From assembly GCA_022495995.1 (NCBI GenBank), contig JAFEMH010000340.1:552501-616500 (forward strand): a stretch of DNA of 64,000 nt. Reading direction: 5' to 3'. Each line of letters begins with the position of its first letter. Position 1 is the stretch's first letter. The notes below the pieces were generated by a model. That model had not been told where the DNA came from. It saw only the letters and a list, made by a program, of their open reading frames with translations, and ran no database searches. This document shows positions 10,761 through 20,768 of the stretch, one piece after another. The position numbers and the translations under genes are program-made. Source of the DNA: Adenophora triphylla var. japonica. Taxonomy: Eukaryota > Streptophyta > Magnoliopsida > Asterales > Campanulaceae.

Positions 10761-12326
10761 ATTCCTTTTCTCATGAGTGCATTCATATCCCAATTGGAAC
10801 CAAAGAAAATAAATGAAGCACTCCAAGATGCTGACTGGATAGAAGCTATGGAAGAGAAATTAGAACAGTTTGAAAGGAACAAAGTGTGGCAACTTGTTCC
10901 TAAACCAAGAAATCAAACTGTTATTGGAACAAGGTGGGTTTTCAGAAATAAAATGAATGAAGAAGGGATTGTCATCAGAAACAAAGCTAGATTGGTAGCT
11001 CAAGGGTACAGGCAAGAAGAAGGCATTGATTATGATGAAACATTTGCCCCTGTTGCCAGACTGGAAGCTATCAGACTATTCCTTGCTTTTGCATCATCCA
11101 AAAGGATGAAAGACTATCAAATGGATGTCAAAAGTGCTTTTCTTAATGGAATATTAAAAGAAAACGTCTATGTCTCATAACCCCCTGGCTTTGAGCACCC
11201 TAAGTTCCCTGGCCATGTTTTTAAGCTTGATAAAGCTCTATATGGACTCAAGCAAGCACCAAGAGCATGGTATGAAACCCTATCAAAATTCTTACTTGGC
11301 AAAGGATTTGCCAAAGGCCATATTGATAATACCCTGTTTATCAAGAAATATGGTGAAGATACCTTGCTTATTCAAGTTTATGTTGATGACATAATTTTTG
11401 GATCTTCAAATGAGTCACTCTGCCTAGAATTTGGAAAAACTATGCAAGAACAATTTGAAATGAGCATGATTGGTGAGCTCACATTCTTCTTGGGACTTCA
11501 GGTGAAACAATCCAGTGCAGGCACATTCATAAATCAGGCTAAATATACAAGAGACATGATCAAGAAATTTGATATGCAAAATGCCTCTCCTGCAAAAACT
11601 CCTCTCTCAACCACCACCAAACTTCATGCTGACATTGATGGGCCAAGTGTTAATCAAACACTCTATAGAAGTTACATTGGATCCCTACTATATGTAACTG
11701 CATCTAGGCCAGATATCATGTTCAGTGTGTGTCTTTGTGCAAGATTTCAAGCAAATCCAAAAGAATCACATTTGGCAGCTGTCAAAAGAATTCTTAGGTA
11801 TCTAAAGGGAACTCCAGACTATGGATTATGGTATCCATGTGAATCTCCTTTATTCCTAATTGATTCACAGACTTAGACTATACTGGATGTAATTTGGATA
11901 GAAAATCCACAAGTGGTAGCTGTCAGTTTCTGGGTTCAAGAATAATTTCTTGGTCCAGTAAGAAACAAACCTCAGTTGCTACTTCTACAGCAGAAGTTGA
12001 ATATGTGGCTGCAGGACATTGTTGTTCTCAAATTTTATATCTCAAAAGTCAACTTCAAGACTTTGGAATTTTTGTAGACAATGTTCCTATTCTGTGTGAC
12101 AATTCAAGCACCATTGCAATGACTGAAAATCCTGTTCAGCATTCAAAAACTAAGCACATTGAAGTCAGACACCACTTTATTAGAGACTATGTTGAAAAAG
12201 GTCATATATGTCTTAATAAAGTTGGAACAGAGGACAATGTTCTTTGATATTCTTACAAAAGCAATGGATGAAAAGAGATTTGAGCTTTTAAGAGCTATGC
12301 TTGGAATGATAAACATGCCAAAATAA
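10761..12326 (+). pseudogene. SIRE reverse transcriptase and RNase H
   Basis: The RT fingers/palm motifs [20 protein letters not shown] and DVKSAFLNG are present. A lone in-frame TAA at 11178-11180 interrupts the frame, which resumes with [13 protein letters not shown] and the catalytic YVDD at 11379-11390. RNase H continues after a frame change near 11875 with DRKSTSG, WSSKKQ, STAEVEY and H-x-K-HIE motifs, ending at about 12326 after another slip near 12240. One nonsense codon and two indels separate it from an intact gene. Confidence 0.82.
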
Positions 12327-12596
12327 AAAGTTGTTTTTCATAAATAAAAGGGGCTTACATATAGAGCAATCTTTGTCACAATGAAGCCTGACAGCTATCC
12401 CCTCAAAACATTCCTGATAGCCATCTACTGACAGCTATCTATGCAAAAGACAAAGAAAAACATAAACAAAAACATACAACAACCCATGAAATCTCTCTCT
12501 CTCATCTGCATCCACACAACAAAACTTCCTTAAAACCAAACAATCTCCAGATCCAGCTCCTCTTCAAATCTTCACACCTCGGTTTGTCGGACATTC
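12327..12596 (+). other. Spacer after pol in the SIRE-like element
   Basis: Non-coding, pyrimidine-rich on the plus strand, with a purine tract (AAAAGGGGC) at about 12347 that could act as an internal polypurine tract, and two copies of TGACAGCTATC. It resembles a plant leader, but no plus-strand frame starts here. Confidence 0.4.
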
Positions 12597-13475
12597 TTAG
12601 GAAATGTCACTTTGTCTCTCCAGATCCACCACTGCACTCATTCCTTCACATCTAGCCTCCTGAGTAGGCTGAGGTCGATGATACCTTTGCAACCATACTG
12701 GGTGCCTCTCAAGAAAGGGATCAATTGAAGTAACTGAATACTGAAGAGAAGGACTAGCTCTTCTTGGCCACCATTCTTCTACAGCATCATAAGGTTGAAG
12801 CAAACCCTCCATTGGTGTCACAAAGCTGAAATCTCCAGAGTAAGAACCACTTCCAGCAACAGCAAATGGTTGGCCAGCTCTAGACTCATCTCTCTCCACA
12901 ACTGGATCTCTGACAGGGGTAAAACAACCTATAAATTGGTTGAAAAGATGTGAGATAGTTGAAGAAGGAGATACATGCACTCCAGCAAAGTTATCACCTC
13001 TACCCTCCAACAAACCAACTCCAGGAGAAAGTGAAGCCCTGCTCACTGCTGTGTACTGCCTCTCAGGCTCAACCTTTTGCTTGACAGCTAAGCCTCTCTC
13101 AATAGCTGTCTGAGCCCTATCCTGCTTAACCAATTCTCCTAGTGTATAAACCCTCTCTGCCCTACCTTTTCCCTTGCTAGACTCACCCTGATCAACCTTA
13201 ATATTTTTCCCAAAAAGCCTTATCTCTTCTCCATCTCTACTATCAACCTTCTCTCTGACAGCTATCTCTTTGGTACCATAATCCTGCTCTACTCTCACCC
13301 TCTTATTCTTACCTTTGTCACTCACAAACTTTGAACTTTCAATCACATTGAAAGACTCTCTTTCTATCTCCCTTTCATCTCCCTTCAAATCATCCTCATG
13401 ACTTTTTTCAAAAACCAATTGTTTAGCTGTTTGAGCCATTTTTTTGGGATTGAACTTTGAAGAAAATCTACCCAT
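12597..13475 (-). CDS. Antisense ORF of the SIRE-like element, unknown function
   Basis: A 292-residue frame with no internal stop on the strand opposite gag-pol. The product is hydrophilic: a Lys/Glu/Asp-rich N-terminal half with basic runs, and a C-terminal half richer in aromatic residues (EEWWPRRA, HPVWLQRYHRP). No transmembrane segment, zinc finger or known domain is recognised. A TATAAA-like stretch lies about 20 bases upstream of the ATG, on the opposite strand at about 13484. Every neighbouring pol frame has decayed while this one is open, which hints at recent selection or chance. It diverges from the plus-strand ORF at 13944. Confidence 0.5.
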   Translation of the reverse strand: MGRFSSKFNPKKMAQTAKQLVFEKSHEDDLKGDEREIERESFNVIESSKFVSDKGKNKRVRVEQDYGTKEIAVREKVDSRDGEEIRLFGKNIKVDQGESSKGKGRAERVYTLGELVKQDRAQTAIERGLAVKQKVEPERQYTAVSRASLSPGVGLLEGRGDNFAGVHVSPSSTISHLFNQFIGCFTPVRDPVVERDESRAGQPFAVAGSGSYSGDFSFVTPMEGLLQPYDAVEEWWPRRASPSLQYSVTSIDPFLERHPVWLQRYHRPQPTQEARCEGMSAVVDLERQSDIS

Positions 13476-13943
13476 CTGTGTTTATAAAACAATCTGAATG
13501 TGTTTCATCAAAAATTGTTATTGTTTTATAGGCAAATTTACCTATAGCTATCTCAGACAGCCATCATCATTCAACTTAGACTTAACTGTCAAAGCTTTTT
13601 TACAGCTAGGTTAAAGCAACTTTTTTGGTGATTTGATCGTGTTAATTGCTCACAATTGTCACTTCCTTAGCCGTCTCTTCCCCTGCAAAATTCTTGAAAA
13701 AGAGAATGTTCTTCTTGTGTTTTGTGGGAGTTAATGTCTCAACGTGGGGAAGGGCAAAAATCACTGTTCATATGAACAGTTACTAAACTTTGAAACCCCC
13801 AATGCTCATTAAAACCCACTCTCCGCTCATTATTTGTCTCTCTCTTTTTGTAAAAACCAAAACTCCTGTTTCATTAACTCTCTGTTTGTAATTCGCCTCT
13901 TTCCCTCTCTAATCCACCTTCAACCCTAATTCATTAATCATCC
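13476..13943. promoter_or_regulatory. Divergent spacer between antisense and sense extra ORFs
   Basis: 468 bases separate the two start codons. The right half (13800-13943) reads like a plant 5' leader: pyrimidine-rich, TCTCTC runs, then ATCCATGG at the sense ATG. The left half carries TAGCTATC and GACAGCCATC copies of the element's dispersed motif. A bidirectional promoter is an inference from layout alone. Confidence 0.4.
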
Positions 13944-14951
13944 ATGGCAGAATCAAAAGTATTTTACCCAGACGCTCACAGCTACTTCATTAAACCTAGC
14001 TTTTATGATTCTGAAGTTGGGGTACTCATCAAAGAACTATTTGAGGTCAATGAACTGCTTGATTTCATGGGAGCCAGACCACCAATTTATGAGGAATTAT
14101 GCAAGGAGATTTACCTTGTGGGAAGGAGAAACAAGGAAGACAATTCAATAACTGCCACCTTTGACAATACTGAGATAACCATTACTCAGGAATTGGTCAG
14201 TGAGGTCTATGGAATCCCAAACAATTCAGATGCTATGAAGAACATTTGGGATAGAGGGTCAGAAAGATTGAAGATTGTGTATGAAAAATTCTTTGGTGTT
14301 AAAGTTCATGACTTCAAGAGTGTACAGGACAAGGCAATGGTTAAAGACAAAGCTGATATCTTCAAGTCAACCCTTATGGATGTGGTCAACAAAGTCATTG
14401 ATGGCAAGCAATCTTCATTTGACCAAATGGGAGCAAATGAATGGAAGCGATTCTTGAGCACGATGACTAAAGACACAAACTGGTGCATAGTTCAACTCCA
14501 CAACTTCCATCTTGCAGCCTCAACCTCTTCTCTAAAATTCAAGAAACAAGGTGGAAAAATGAATAACTTTAGATTCATGAGTGGAATACTTGAAGTCCTG
14601 ATTCCCAAGCTCAATCCTCCACTACACAAGAAATGGCTGAAGACTGTAAAGCTGTCAGAGACAAAGTGCTTCAATGACAGAACTTTTGTATTAAAACAAA
14701 AGAAAAGTACTGTAATGAGAGGTGGAGATGATGTAAGCACTAGTAGTTTTATTGAAACACAAGAAAAGTTGCAGGAAGAAACAAGAAAGAAGATTGAACA
14801 TTGGAAGGATTTGGTAGCATTGGCTACAAGTTTTAGGATAAGAAAGAGGGGTGTTAAGTCCAATGTAAAGAAGATAGGGCTGTTGAAGAAGACTGTGGTA
14901 CCTCATGGAAAAGGCAAAGACAAGGATGTTCAAGTGGCTGACAGAGAATGA
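13944..14951 (+). CDS. Extra ORF of the SIRE-like element (plant transposon protein-like)
   Basis: A 335-residue open frame with a strong start context (ATCCATGGC). The N-terminal 120 residues (ARPPIYEEL, ITQELVSEVYGIPNN) resemble the putative plant transposon protein region often found 3' of pol in large plant retroelements, where an F/Y-rich helix pair precedes an ELVS-x-VYGIP motif. The C-terminal part is Lys-rich. No signal peptide or membrane segment is seen, so it is not a classical envelope. It follows the divergent spacer and precedes a degraded stretch leading to 15803. Function is unknown. Confidence 0.6.
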   Translation: MAESKVFYPDAHSYFIKPSFYDSEVGVLIKELFEVNELLDFMGARPPIYEELCKEIYLVGRRNKEDNSITATFDNTEITITQELVSEVYGIPNNSDAMKNIWDRGSERLKIVYEKFFGVKVHDFKSVQDKAMVKDKADIFKSTLMDVVNKVIDGKQSSFDQMGANEWKRFLSTMTKDTNWCIVQLHNFHLAASTSSLKFKKQGGKMNNFRFMSGILEVLIPKLNPPLHKKWLKTVKLSETKCFNDRTFVLKQKKSTVMRGGDDVSTSSFIETQEKLQEETRKKIEHWKDLVALATSFRIRKRGVKSNVKKIGLLKKTVVPHGKGKDKDVQVADRE

Positions 14952-15802
14952 ACCTTGTCTGACAGCCATGGAAAAGATGATGAAGAAAGGGGTGCTATTG
15001 ACAGTCATGGAGATGACACCATGGGTCAAGGCGATGCTTTGGTAATGCGATATAGATCCTCAAGAGCTTCGGGCGGCTATTGACTTGTCCAAAACTTTGC
15101 ATAAAGGCAAACAACCTCGATGACTATCCCTACCCGGGCGAGGCTATCACCAGATCCAAGGTACAATCCTCCTTATCCCTTCCCTCTAAATCTTTGCCAC
15201 AGAAAAGAAAACCAGAAAAGAAAACACCCAAGGCCAAGAAAACCAAAATAAATACCCTTTCCCCTTCTCTAAAATCCACAACTATCGGTCAATAGTTGAC
15301 AAGTCATCCACACCTAGCTCGATCATCTGTCGGCTATAGAAGCAATCCTCAATCTCAATGAACCATTAGAGAAGCAACCTTTAAGGGGGAACAACGATGA
15401 TAATACTCCTCTGCCCAACCTCAACAGCTTAGCCAAAATTTTGAGAGCCATTGATGCTATTGAGTTGGATGGGAACCCTGATACTGAAAAAGCTGCTCTC
15501 ATATTTCTTGATGATGTTCTAAGTAAAGAGGAGTCAATGATAGCCATAGATGAACTCAGGTCTAGGTTCATGAAGAAAAAGAGTGGACCAGGAGAGTCAT
15601 CTAGCAATCCCAAGGTGACATCTATGGGTGTAGATACCCAAACCATCCCTTCTATTCTTGAAGCGAGCACGTGAATGAACCTGCCCCAAATGTTGAAATT
15701 GATAGGGGAATCTTGATAAGACAAGCGAGGTTATTCAAAGTCTTAAGAAGGTAGGGGTTGAAATTGATCCCAATCTTGTCTCAAAGGGAGAAACAATCAT
15801 GA
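14952..15802 (+). pseudogene. Degraded link between the two sense extra ORFs
   Basis: Short frames can be followed (15080-15295, Lys/Pro-rich; 15441-15674, containing ELDGNPDTEKAAL), but stops and shifts break them. The second resembles the start of the 15803 frame (VFDGTPDNEAALV), so a domain of about 40 residues seems to occur twice. Probably one long ORF originally ran from 13944 to 17263. Confidence 0.5.
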
Positions 15803-17263
15803 ATGCACAAGGGACTTGTATTTGATGGAACCCCAGACAATGAGGCAGCCCTTGTAACCATTCTTGAACAAAAGTTGAACAAAGGAGAAGTCAGGGCAGC
15901 CTTAAACCTCCTAAAATCTCAATTTAGTTCTGATCTCCTCAAGCAAGGTCTTGGTCAATCCTCTGATTCAATCCCAACTTTTTCAACCCATATCTCTGCT
16001 CCTCCCAAGCCAATTTCTTCAATCCCAGAAAATGAAACTGTTGAAGCCTCCCCTCATAGTCCAATCCTAGCTGGACAAGGCCAAGATGTTTCTGACAGTG
16101 ATCCCATCCTTGACAGTCCTGACAGCCCTCCAAGTCATTCCATTCCTCCCACTCTAAATCAAGCCTATCTTCCCAAGAAAGAACCTTGGATGCTTAGCTG
16201 TGGCATTGATTTCTCTATTTCTTCCATCAAGGCAGCAAGGACAAGGTTAGCCCATGTGACTCATATCCCAGAAATTGTAAATCCTTTCACTTATCCTAAA
16301 TCCTGGGAACTATCAAGAAATGGTCTGATTGTGGTGGCAAGAAACCTTGCAGGATTGGTTTTCTTTGCCTATGAAGAGTGGAAAGTATCAAGGACATCAT
16401 CAACCTCTAATTTTGTTCACCAAATCCCATCCTTCCCAAAATTCATCACTCCTAACACACTTCTTGATTGGGAAATTCTCTTCAGTCAACTTCTCTCTCC
16501 ATCACTCAATTCCTGCCTCTTTATGCCAAAAGGTCTAGTCTTCACCTTGTGTATTGAGCTTGCAAAATCATTTTTTCACTCTTTGTTTGAACAAAAGTGT
16601 GCTCTCATGCTTTTGATAAGCAAAAAGGTCAAAATCTTTCTTCCAACCTTAAATCCAGGCATTGAGCCATATCTTTCCCCCTTTATCTCTGTTGATCCCA
16701 TAATCTTCAACTCACCCAATGACAACTCACACTTCATGAAATTGATCTCTATTCCAGAGATCAAAAAGTTCAGAGAATCAATAGCTGTCAGCCAAAACAG
16801 AGCCAATAATGTTATTGATCTTTCCTCAGACTCTGATAGTGATGATGATGATGATCCTTCAAGCCCAGATCAAGACTCTCCCACAATAATTCCATCTCCC
16901 ACCATTACCAACCCTCCTCAGCAATCCACTCAAATTTCCCCTGAAGCTCAAGCCCCAGTTCAAACTCAATCAGGTCCATCCAATGTGCCCAAGAAAAGCA
17001 AGAAAACAAGGAACAAGAAGAAGCACTTGTGGGGCACAATGAGAATAAGAAATGATCAGATGCCTCTTACAAGGGCTCAACTGAAAGCAAAGGAAGATAA
17101 GTTCTTCAAATATAATGAGAGGATGACTTGGGAATGGAACAATGAGTTCTATTACAGAGGGGTTGAGCCAGATATGAGAAGAGAGCTGGAGGAAGAAAGA
17201 AATGAGCTCATATCAGCCAGGCAAGAAAGAGAAGAGTTCTATGATCAACTGGCTGATGATTGA
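15803..17263 (+). CDS. Second extra ORF of the SIRE-like element
   Basis: A 486-residue open frame, possibly the C-terminal part of a longer product because sequence upstream is related but shifted. It has a DGTPDNEAALV helical region at the N terminus, a Ser/Pro-rich linker, a globular centre with an F/L-rich segment (residues about 170-300), an Asp/Ser run (SDSDSDDDDDPSS), a basic patch (KKSKKTRNKKK) and a charged C-terminal helix likely to form a coiled coil. No envelope features (signal, fusion peptide, transmembrane helix) are evident. It ends about 225 bp before the polypurine tract. Confidence 0.6.
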   Translation: MHKGLVFDGTPDNEAALVTILEQKLNKGEVRAALNLLKSQFSSDLLKQGLGQSSDSIPTFSTHISAPPKPISSIPENETVEASPHSPILAGQGQDVSDSDPILDSPDSPPSHSIPPTLNQAYLPKKEPWMLSCGIDFSISSIKAARTRLAHVTHIPEIVNPFTYPKSWELSRNGLIVVARNLAGLVFFAYEEWKVSRTSSTSNFVHQIPSFPKFITPNTLLDWEILFSQLLSPSLNSCLFMPKGLVFTLCIELAKSFFHSLFEQKCALMLLISKKVKIFLPTLNPGIEPYLSPFISVDPIIFNSPNDNSHFMKLISIPEIKKFRESIAVSQNRANNVIDLSSDSDSDDDDDPSSPDQDSPTIIPSPTITNPPQQSTQISPEAQAPVQTQSGPSNVPKKSKKTRNKKKHLWGTMRIRNDQMPLTRAQLKAKEDKFFKYNERMTWEWNNEFYYRGVEPDMRRELEEERNELISARQEREEFYDQLADD

Positions 17264-17488
17264 ATTGTATTACTGTAAAACAATTTTTTTTAAAACAATC
17301 TATTTTGTTTGGTTCAGTATTTATGGATGTAATATGTGAACTTCTTTCATTTTTAGTTAAAACCAAGTTTCTCAATCTCATTCAGATTACTTGTGATTGT
17401 TGTGAATCCCTGAATTATTTCTTTCATTTATATCTTTCTTATCATTAAACTGTGAAGACTTGTTCTAAATAGAAGATCTTCCTTTACC

Positions 17489-17502
17489 AAAAAGGGGGAA
17501 AT
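17489..17502 (+). promoter_or_regulatory. Polypurine tract of the SIRE-like element
   Basis: AAAAAGGGGGAAAT-type tract touching the 3' LTR, where plus-strand DNA synthesis is primed. Confidence 0.85.
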
Positions 17503-18706
17503 TGTTAGGACCTAACTTTGATCAATGTCATAGTTAGTTGGTTTTGATAAAGGAATATATAGAACAGGGTTTATATCAAAAGATGTAATCTGTCATGGTT
17601 CTTCACTCTGATAGCAGTGTGTCTGTCAGTTATGATTCTGCTTTATACATTAGTTACAATCAATCAATTACAATAATCATATTCCCTCTCTAAGATATCA
17701 AGATCATCAAGTGCATCTCAATTCTTATTAGAGATCATTTCTGATAGTTAAGCCTTGTTATGATCTGACAGCTATGACTTCAATCCTTCAGACAGCCATT
17801 ACTCTGTCTTATACTCTGCTGCCACAATCTCAACCAAGATGGATCCTGCATCCTCACAGCTATCAAGTTCACCTTTAAAGACCATTGAAGACCTTCTGGA
17901 AGCCTTCAGTTCAAACCAGCTCATGAAGACATGCAAGTGGACAAGTGGGGCAAAGACCAGTCAAAGACTAATTAATGAAGCTGCAACAGACATATTCCAA
18001 CGGCTACATTGAAGGCTATAAATAGAAGAGTTCAGCCTCTGCACAATTACTCTTGAAAAATACTCTTTTTCACAGTCCAAAAACCTTTCCCTTACATCCC
18101 TACACACCTCCTGTAATCCAAACCTTACACACCAATCCCTACCCTTCAAACACTGTTCCAAACCAAAAACCTTCAGCCTCAAACCCCTGTTTCAACAACA
18201 ACAACCCTTGTGTGTTAATTCACAAATTCCAAATCCTAAGACTGTACTTTAGGTGTAGAAATACTTTGTAAACACTCAAGACTGTACCTTGAGTGTATTA
18301 GTTGTTTTGTAAAATCTTGAGACTGTACTTCAAGTTGTAAAAACACTTAAGACTGTACTTTAAGTGTATCCCTAGTTGACTGTACTAATTAGGAAGAGGA
18401 AGTTCAAGGAACTTGCCTGATCAATCAGTTGTAATTCTTGTTGATTAAGATTATAATAAAATTGATCTCACTTGTCAAGATTGACAGTGGGGGTGGATGT
18501 AGGAGGAGTGAACTCTGAACCACTTTAAATTCTCTGTGTTATTATTTTCTGCAAACACATTCACACACTTGCATTATTCCATTGTGTTCATTTGTCCTAT
18601 CATTATTTCAAGCCTTACTTATTCCGCTGCACAATTCATCAAATATCTGACAGCTAAGTCAAACCATAGCTGTCTGATCATTTGCATATCAAACAAGGGC
18701 CTTTCA
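17503..18706 (+). repeat. 3' LTR of the SIRE-like element
   Basis: It matches 5345-6554 with scattered substitutions and small indels and is preceded directly by the polypurine tract. Confidence 0.9.
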
Positions 18707-18711
18707 ATATT

Positions 18712-18973
18712 TATAGGGTTACAATGAGGAGGTAATCTCCTAGGAGGAGAAGGATTCTAATCTAGGTAAAGGTAATCTCCTAGGAGGAGAAGGATTTTAA
18801 TCTAGGTAATCTCCTAGAAGGAGAAGGATTCTAATCTAATACAAAGATTGTGTTTCCTAATCTAATACAAGGATTGTATTTCCTAATCTATATATAACAA
18901 TATATACTTGTTTCCTAAATTATATATAACAATATATACTTGAATATAATATTATGATATTATATTCCTAATA
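18712..18973 (-). repeat. Left LTR of the TRIM-like element, second part
   Basis: It continues the LTR begun at 5249-5344, which the SIRE element interrupted. It contains several AGGTAATCTCCTAG-type repeats and matches 20104-20366 with only a few differences. Confidence 0.85.
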
Positions 18974-19197
18974 TGCTCCCGCAAGATGGACGGCCGATAG
19001 CAGAGTCCAATCTTGGGCATAATTACATGAAGATTTGTTGTTGCAGAAAAATGTTGATGTTGTTGAAGACTTTGATGAAGATGTTGTTGTTGCTGAAGCT
19101 ACAACCCAGTTTGCACGCATGGTAGTGCGGCCATTGTTTTTTTTTTTTTGAATTACATCGTGATGACGAGAATTTTACGTCGTAACGACGAGAAATT

Positions 19198-19460
19198 TTG
19201 GTTTGGGTTATGAGTTTTACGTCACACGGACGACTTTGGTTTGGGTTATGAGTTTTACGTCACACGAACGACTGTGGTTTGGGTTATGAGTTTTACGTCA
19301 CACGGACGACTGTGGTTTGGGTTATGAGTTTTAGGTCACACGGATGACTTTGGTTTGGGTTATGAGTTTTACGTCACACGGACGACTGTGGTTTGGGTTA
19401 TGAGTTTTACGTCACACGGACGACTTTGGTTTGGGTTATGAGTTTTACGTCTCAAGGACG
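19198..19460 (+). repeat. 38-bp tandem repeat inside the TRIM-like element
   Basis: About seven near-identical copies of a 38-bp unit including TTTACGTCACACGGACGAC and GGTTTGGGTTATGAG. They lie in the short non-coding interior of the element. Confidence 0.9.
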
Positions 19461-19766
19461 ACTTTGTGTCTCATCGACTACGTCTCAATGACGATGCTAT
19501 GTCTCGACAACGAATTGAGTTTGTTTTTCCAAGGGAGATTAAGTGAAAAAGAGAAAAAAAAATACTCAACGTTACATTGAGATAAGAGAAAAAAAAATTA
19601 AGAAGAAAAGAAATTTCGAAGGTGAGAAATAATAAAAAAATATAGGGTTTTGGTCAAAAGGGTTTGTGAGCCAAGGGGATTGAATAACAAAAAGCTTAAA
19701 GGTGGTGGGGGCTTTGGTAGTTGGAGGCGGAAGCAAGGTGGCGGAGAATTTCTTCTATGGATCTTA

Positions 19767-19778
19767 GCTCTGATACCA
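19767..19778 (-). promoter_or_regulatory. Primer-binding site (initiator tRNA-Met type)
   Basis: The complement reads TGGTATCAGAGC, the standard plant Copia primer-binding site, immediately next to the LTR. It fixes the orientation of the host retroelement as minus. Confidence 0.85.
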
Positions 19779-20366
19779 TATTAGAATAAAGAGAGTTAGA
19801 CGGAGTCAATCATACATGAAAGAGACGAATTGTATTGAATGACTCAATTGATTATGATATTAGAGGTACATATGCACGTGGGGTCTTAGCCTGATGGTTA
19901 GAGTTCATGGCTTCCAACCTGGAGGTCATGGGTTCGATTCCCCCACCAGTGGTTAGAGGGAATGACATTGCCCTCCCTAGCATAGCTAGGCGCCTCTGTG
20001 AAGTGCATCAAGGGGGGAGCGGTGAAATGTGTTGATCCCTTCTTTTAAAGAAGGGAAGAAAAGAAAAAACAAAAAAAAAAAAAAAAAAAAAAGAGGTACA
20101 TATTTATAGGGTTACAATGAGGAGGTAATCTCCTAGGAGGAGAAGGATTCTAATCTAGGTAAAGGTAATCTCCTAGGAGGAGAAGGATTCTAATCTAGGT
20201 AATCTCCTAGAAGGAGAAGGATTCTAATCTAATACAAAGATTGTGTTTCCTAATCTAATACAAGGATTGTATTTCCTAATCTATATATAACAATATATAC
20301 TTGTTTCCTAAACTATATATAACAATATATACTTGAATATAATATTATGATATTATATTCCTAATA
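19779..20366 (-). repeat. Right LTR of the TRIM-like element, carrying a SINE
   Basis: This is the 5' LTR in the minus-strand sense. It is interrupted at 19874-20103 by a SINE and its target duplication, and without that it is 358 bp, equal to the left LTR. Confidence 0.85.
19874..20091 (+). mobile_element. tRNA-derived SINE
   Basis: It has an RNA polymerase III promoter: A box TAGCCTGATGG (19887-19897) and B box GGTTCGATTCC (19931-19941), spaced like a tRNA gene. It ends in an A-rich tail and a long poly(A). The 12-bp target duplication AGAGGTACATAT is at 19862-19873 and 20092-20103. The body does not fold as a complete tRNA, so it is a SINE and not a tRNA gene. Such elements move using LINE proteins. 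Confidence 0.88.
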
Positions 20367-20370
20367 TGTT

Positions 20371-20527
20371 ATTGGGAACTTGAGCATTATAAAAGTCTGA
20401 TTAAAATGTCATAACTGATTAAATGTTCACATGTTTAAGTGTGCTTTGACAAGGCAACAGTTTGACATAATTGGGAACTTGAGCATTATAAAAGTCTGAT
20501 TAAAATGTCATAACTGATTAAATGATC
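20371..20527 (+). repeat. Direct duplication, about 58 bp at 99-bp spacing
   Basis: ATTGGGAACTTGAGCATTAT and the following bases occur at 20371 and again at 20470, in the hAT 3' arm beyond the transposase stop. Confidence 0.8.
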
Positions 20528-20768
20528 ACTTGAGCATTATATAAGTCTGAACCAATTACAGAAGCCTGTTCAAAGTAGCAAAAGGAAAACATGATAAAGC
20601 AGTAACAACACACAAAAACATAACTATCATACCAAATTTCCATCAGTCATCAACCACAGTCGGTTCAAAGAACTTTGGTCCCCCTTCAAATTCATCTAAA
20701 ATAACAAAAAGATGGAATATGTCAAAAGTGAGGCAAATTCATTATAAATACCAAAAAATACCAAAAAA

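Larger units (their letters stand above)
5345..18706 (+). mobile_element. SIRE/Maximus-like Copia LTR retrotransposon, 13.4 kb
   Basis: The LTRs are 5345-6554 (1210 bp) and 17503-18706 (1204 bp), both TGTTAGG...TTTCA, differing by roughly two percent by eye. The target duplication ATATT is exact (5340-5344, 18707-18711). The primer-binding site TGGTATCAGAGC is at 6557-6568 and the polypurine tract at 17489-17502. The order gag, protease, integrase, RT, RNase H is Copia. The large size, a roughly 5-kb region after pol with extra frames, and the tRNA-Met site fit the SIRE lineage. The polyprotein has several frameshifts and one nonsense codon, so it is not autonomous. Confidence 0.88.
5249..20366 (-). 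mobile_element. Non-autonomous LTR element (TRIM/LARD-like) with TATTAG/CTAATA ends
   Basis: Two LTRs of exactly 358 bp are recovered once insertions are removed. The left is 5249-5344 plus 18712-18973 (split by the SIRE element); the right is 19779-20366 minus the 230-bp SINE plus duplication. Both start TATTAGAATAAA and end CCTAATA. The target duplication TGTTA is exact (5244-5248, 20367-20371). A minus-strand primer-binding site (TGGTATCAGAGC, complement of 19767-19778) abuts the right LTR, and the purine tract TTGCGGGAGCA (minus) abuts the left, so it reads leftward. The internal region is only about 805 bp and encodes no recognisable protein, so it depends on another element for transposition. 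Confidence 0.85.

Noticed and set aside
13944..17263. An envelope-like gene in the SIRE-like element
   Set aside because: No signal peptide, transmembrane segment or coiled-coil-plus-anchor layout was found. The position alone is not enough to call env.
19874..20091. A functional tRNA gene
   Set aside because: A and B boxes exist, but the acceptor stem does not form and a poly(A) tail plus target duplication follow, so it is a SINE.
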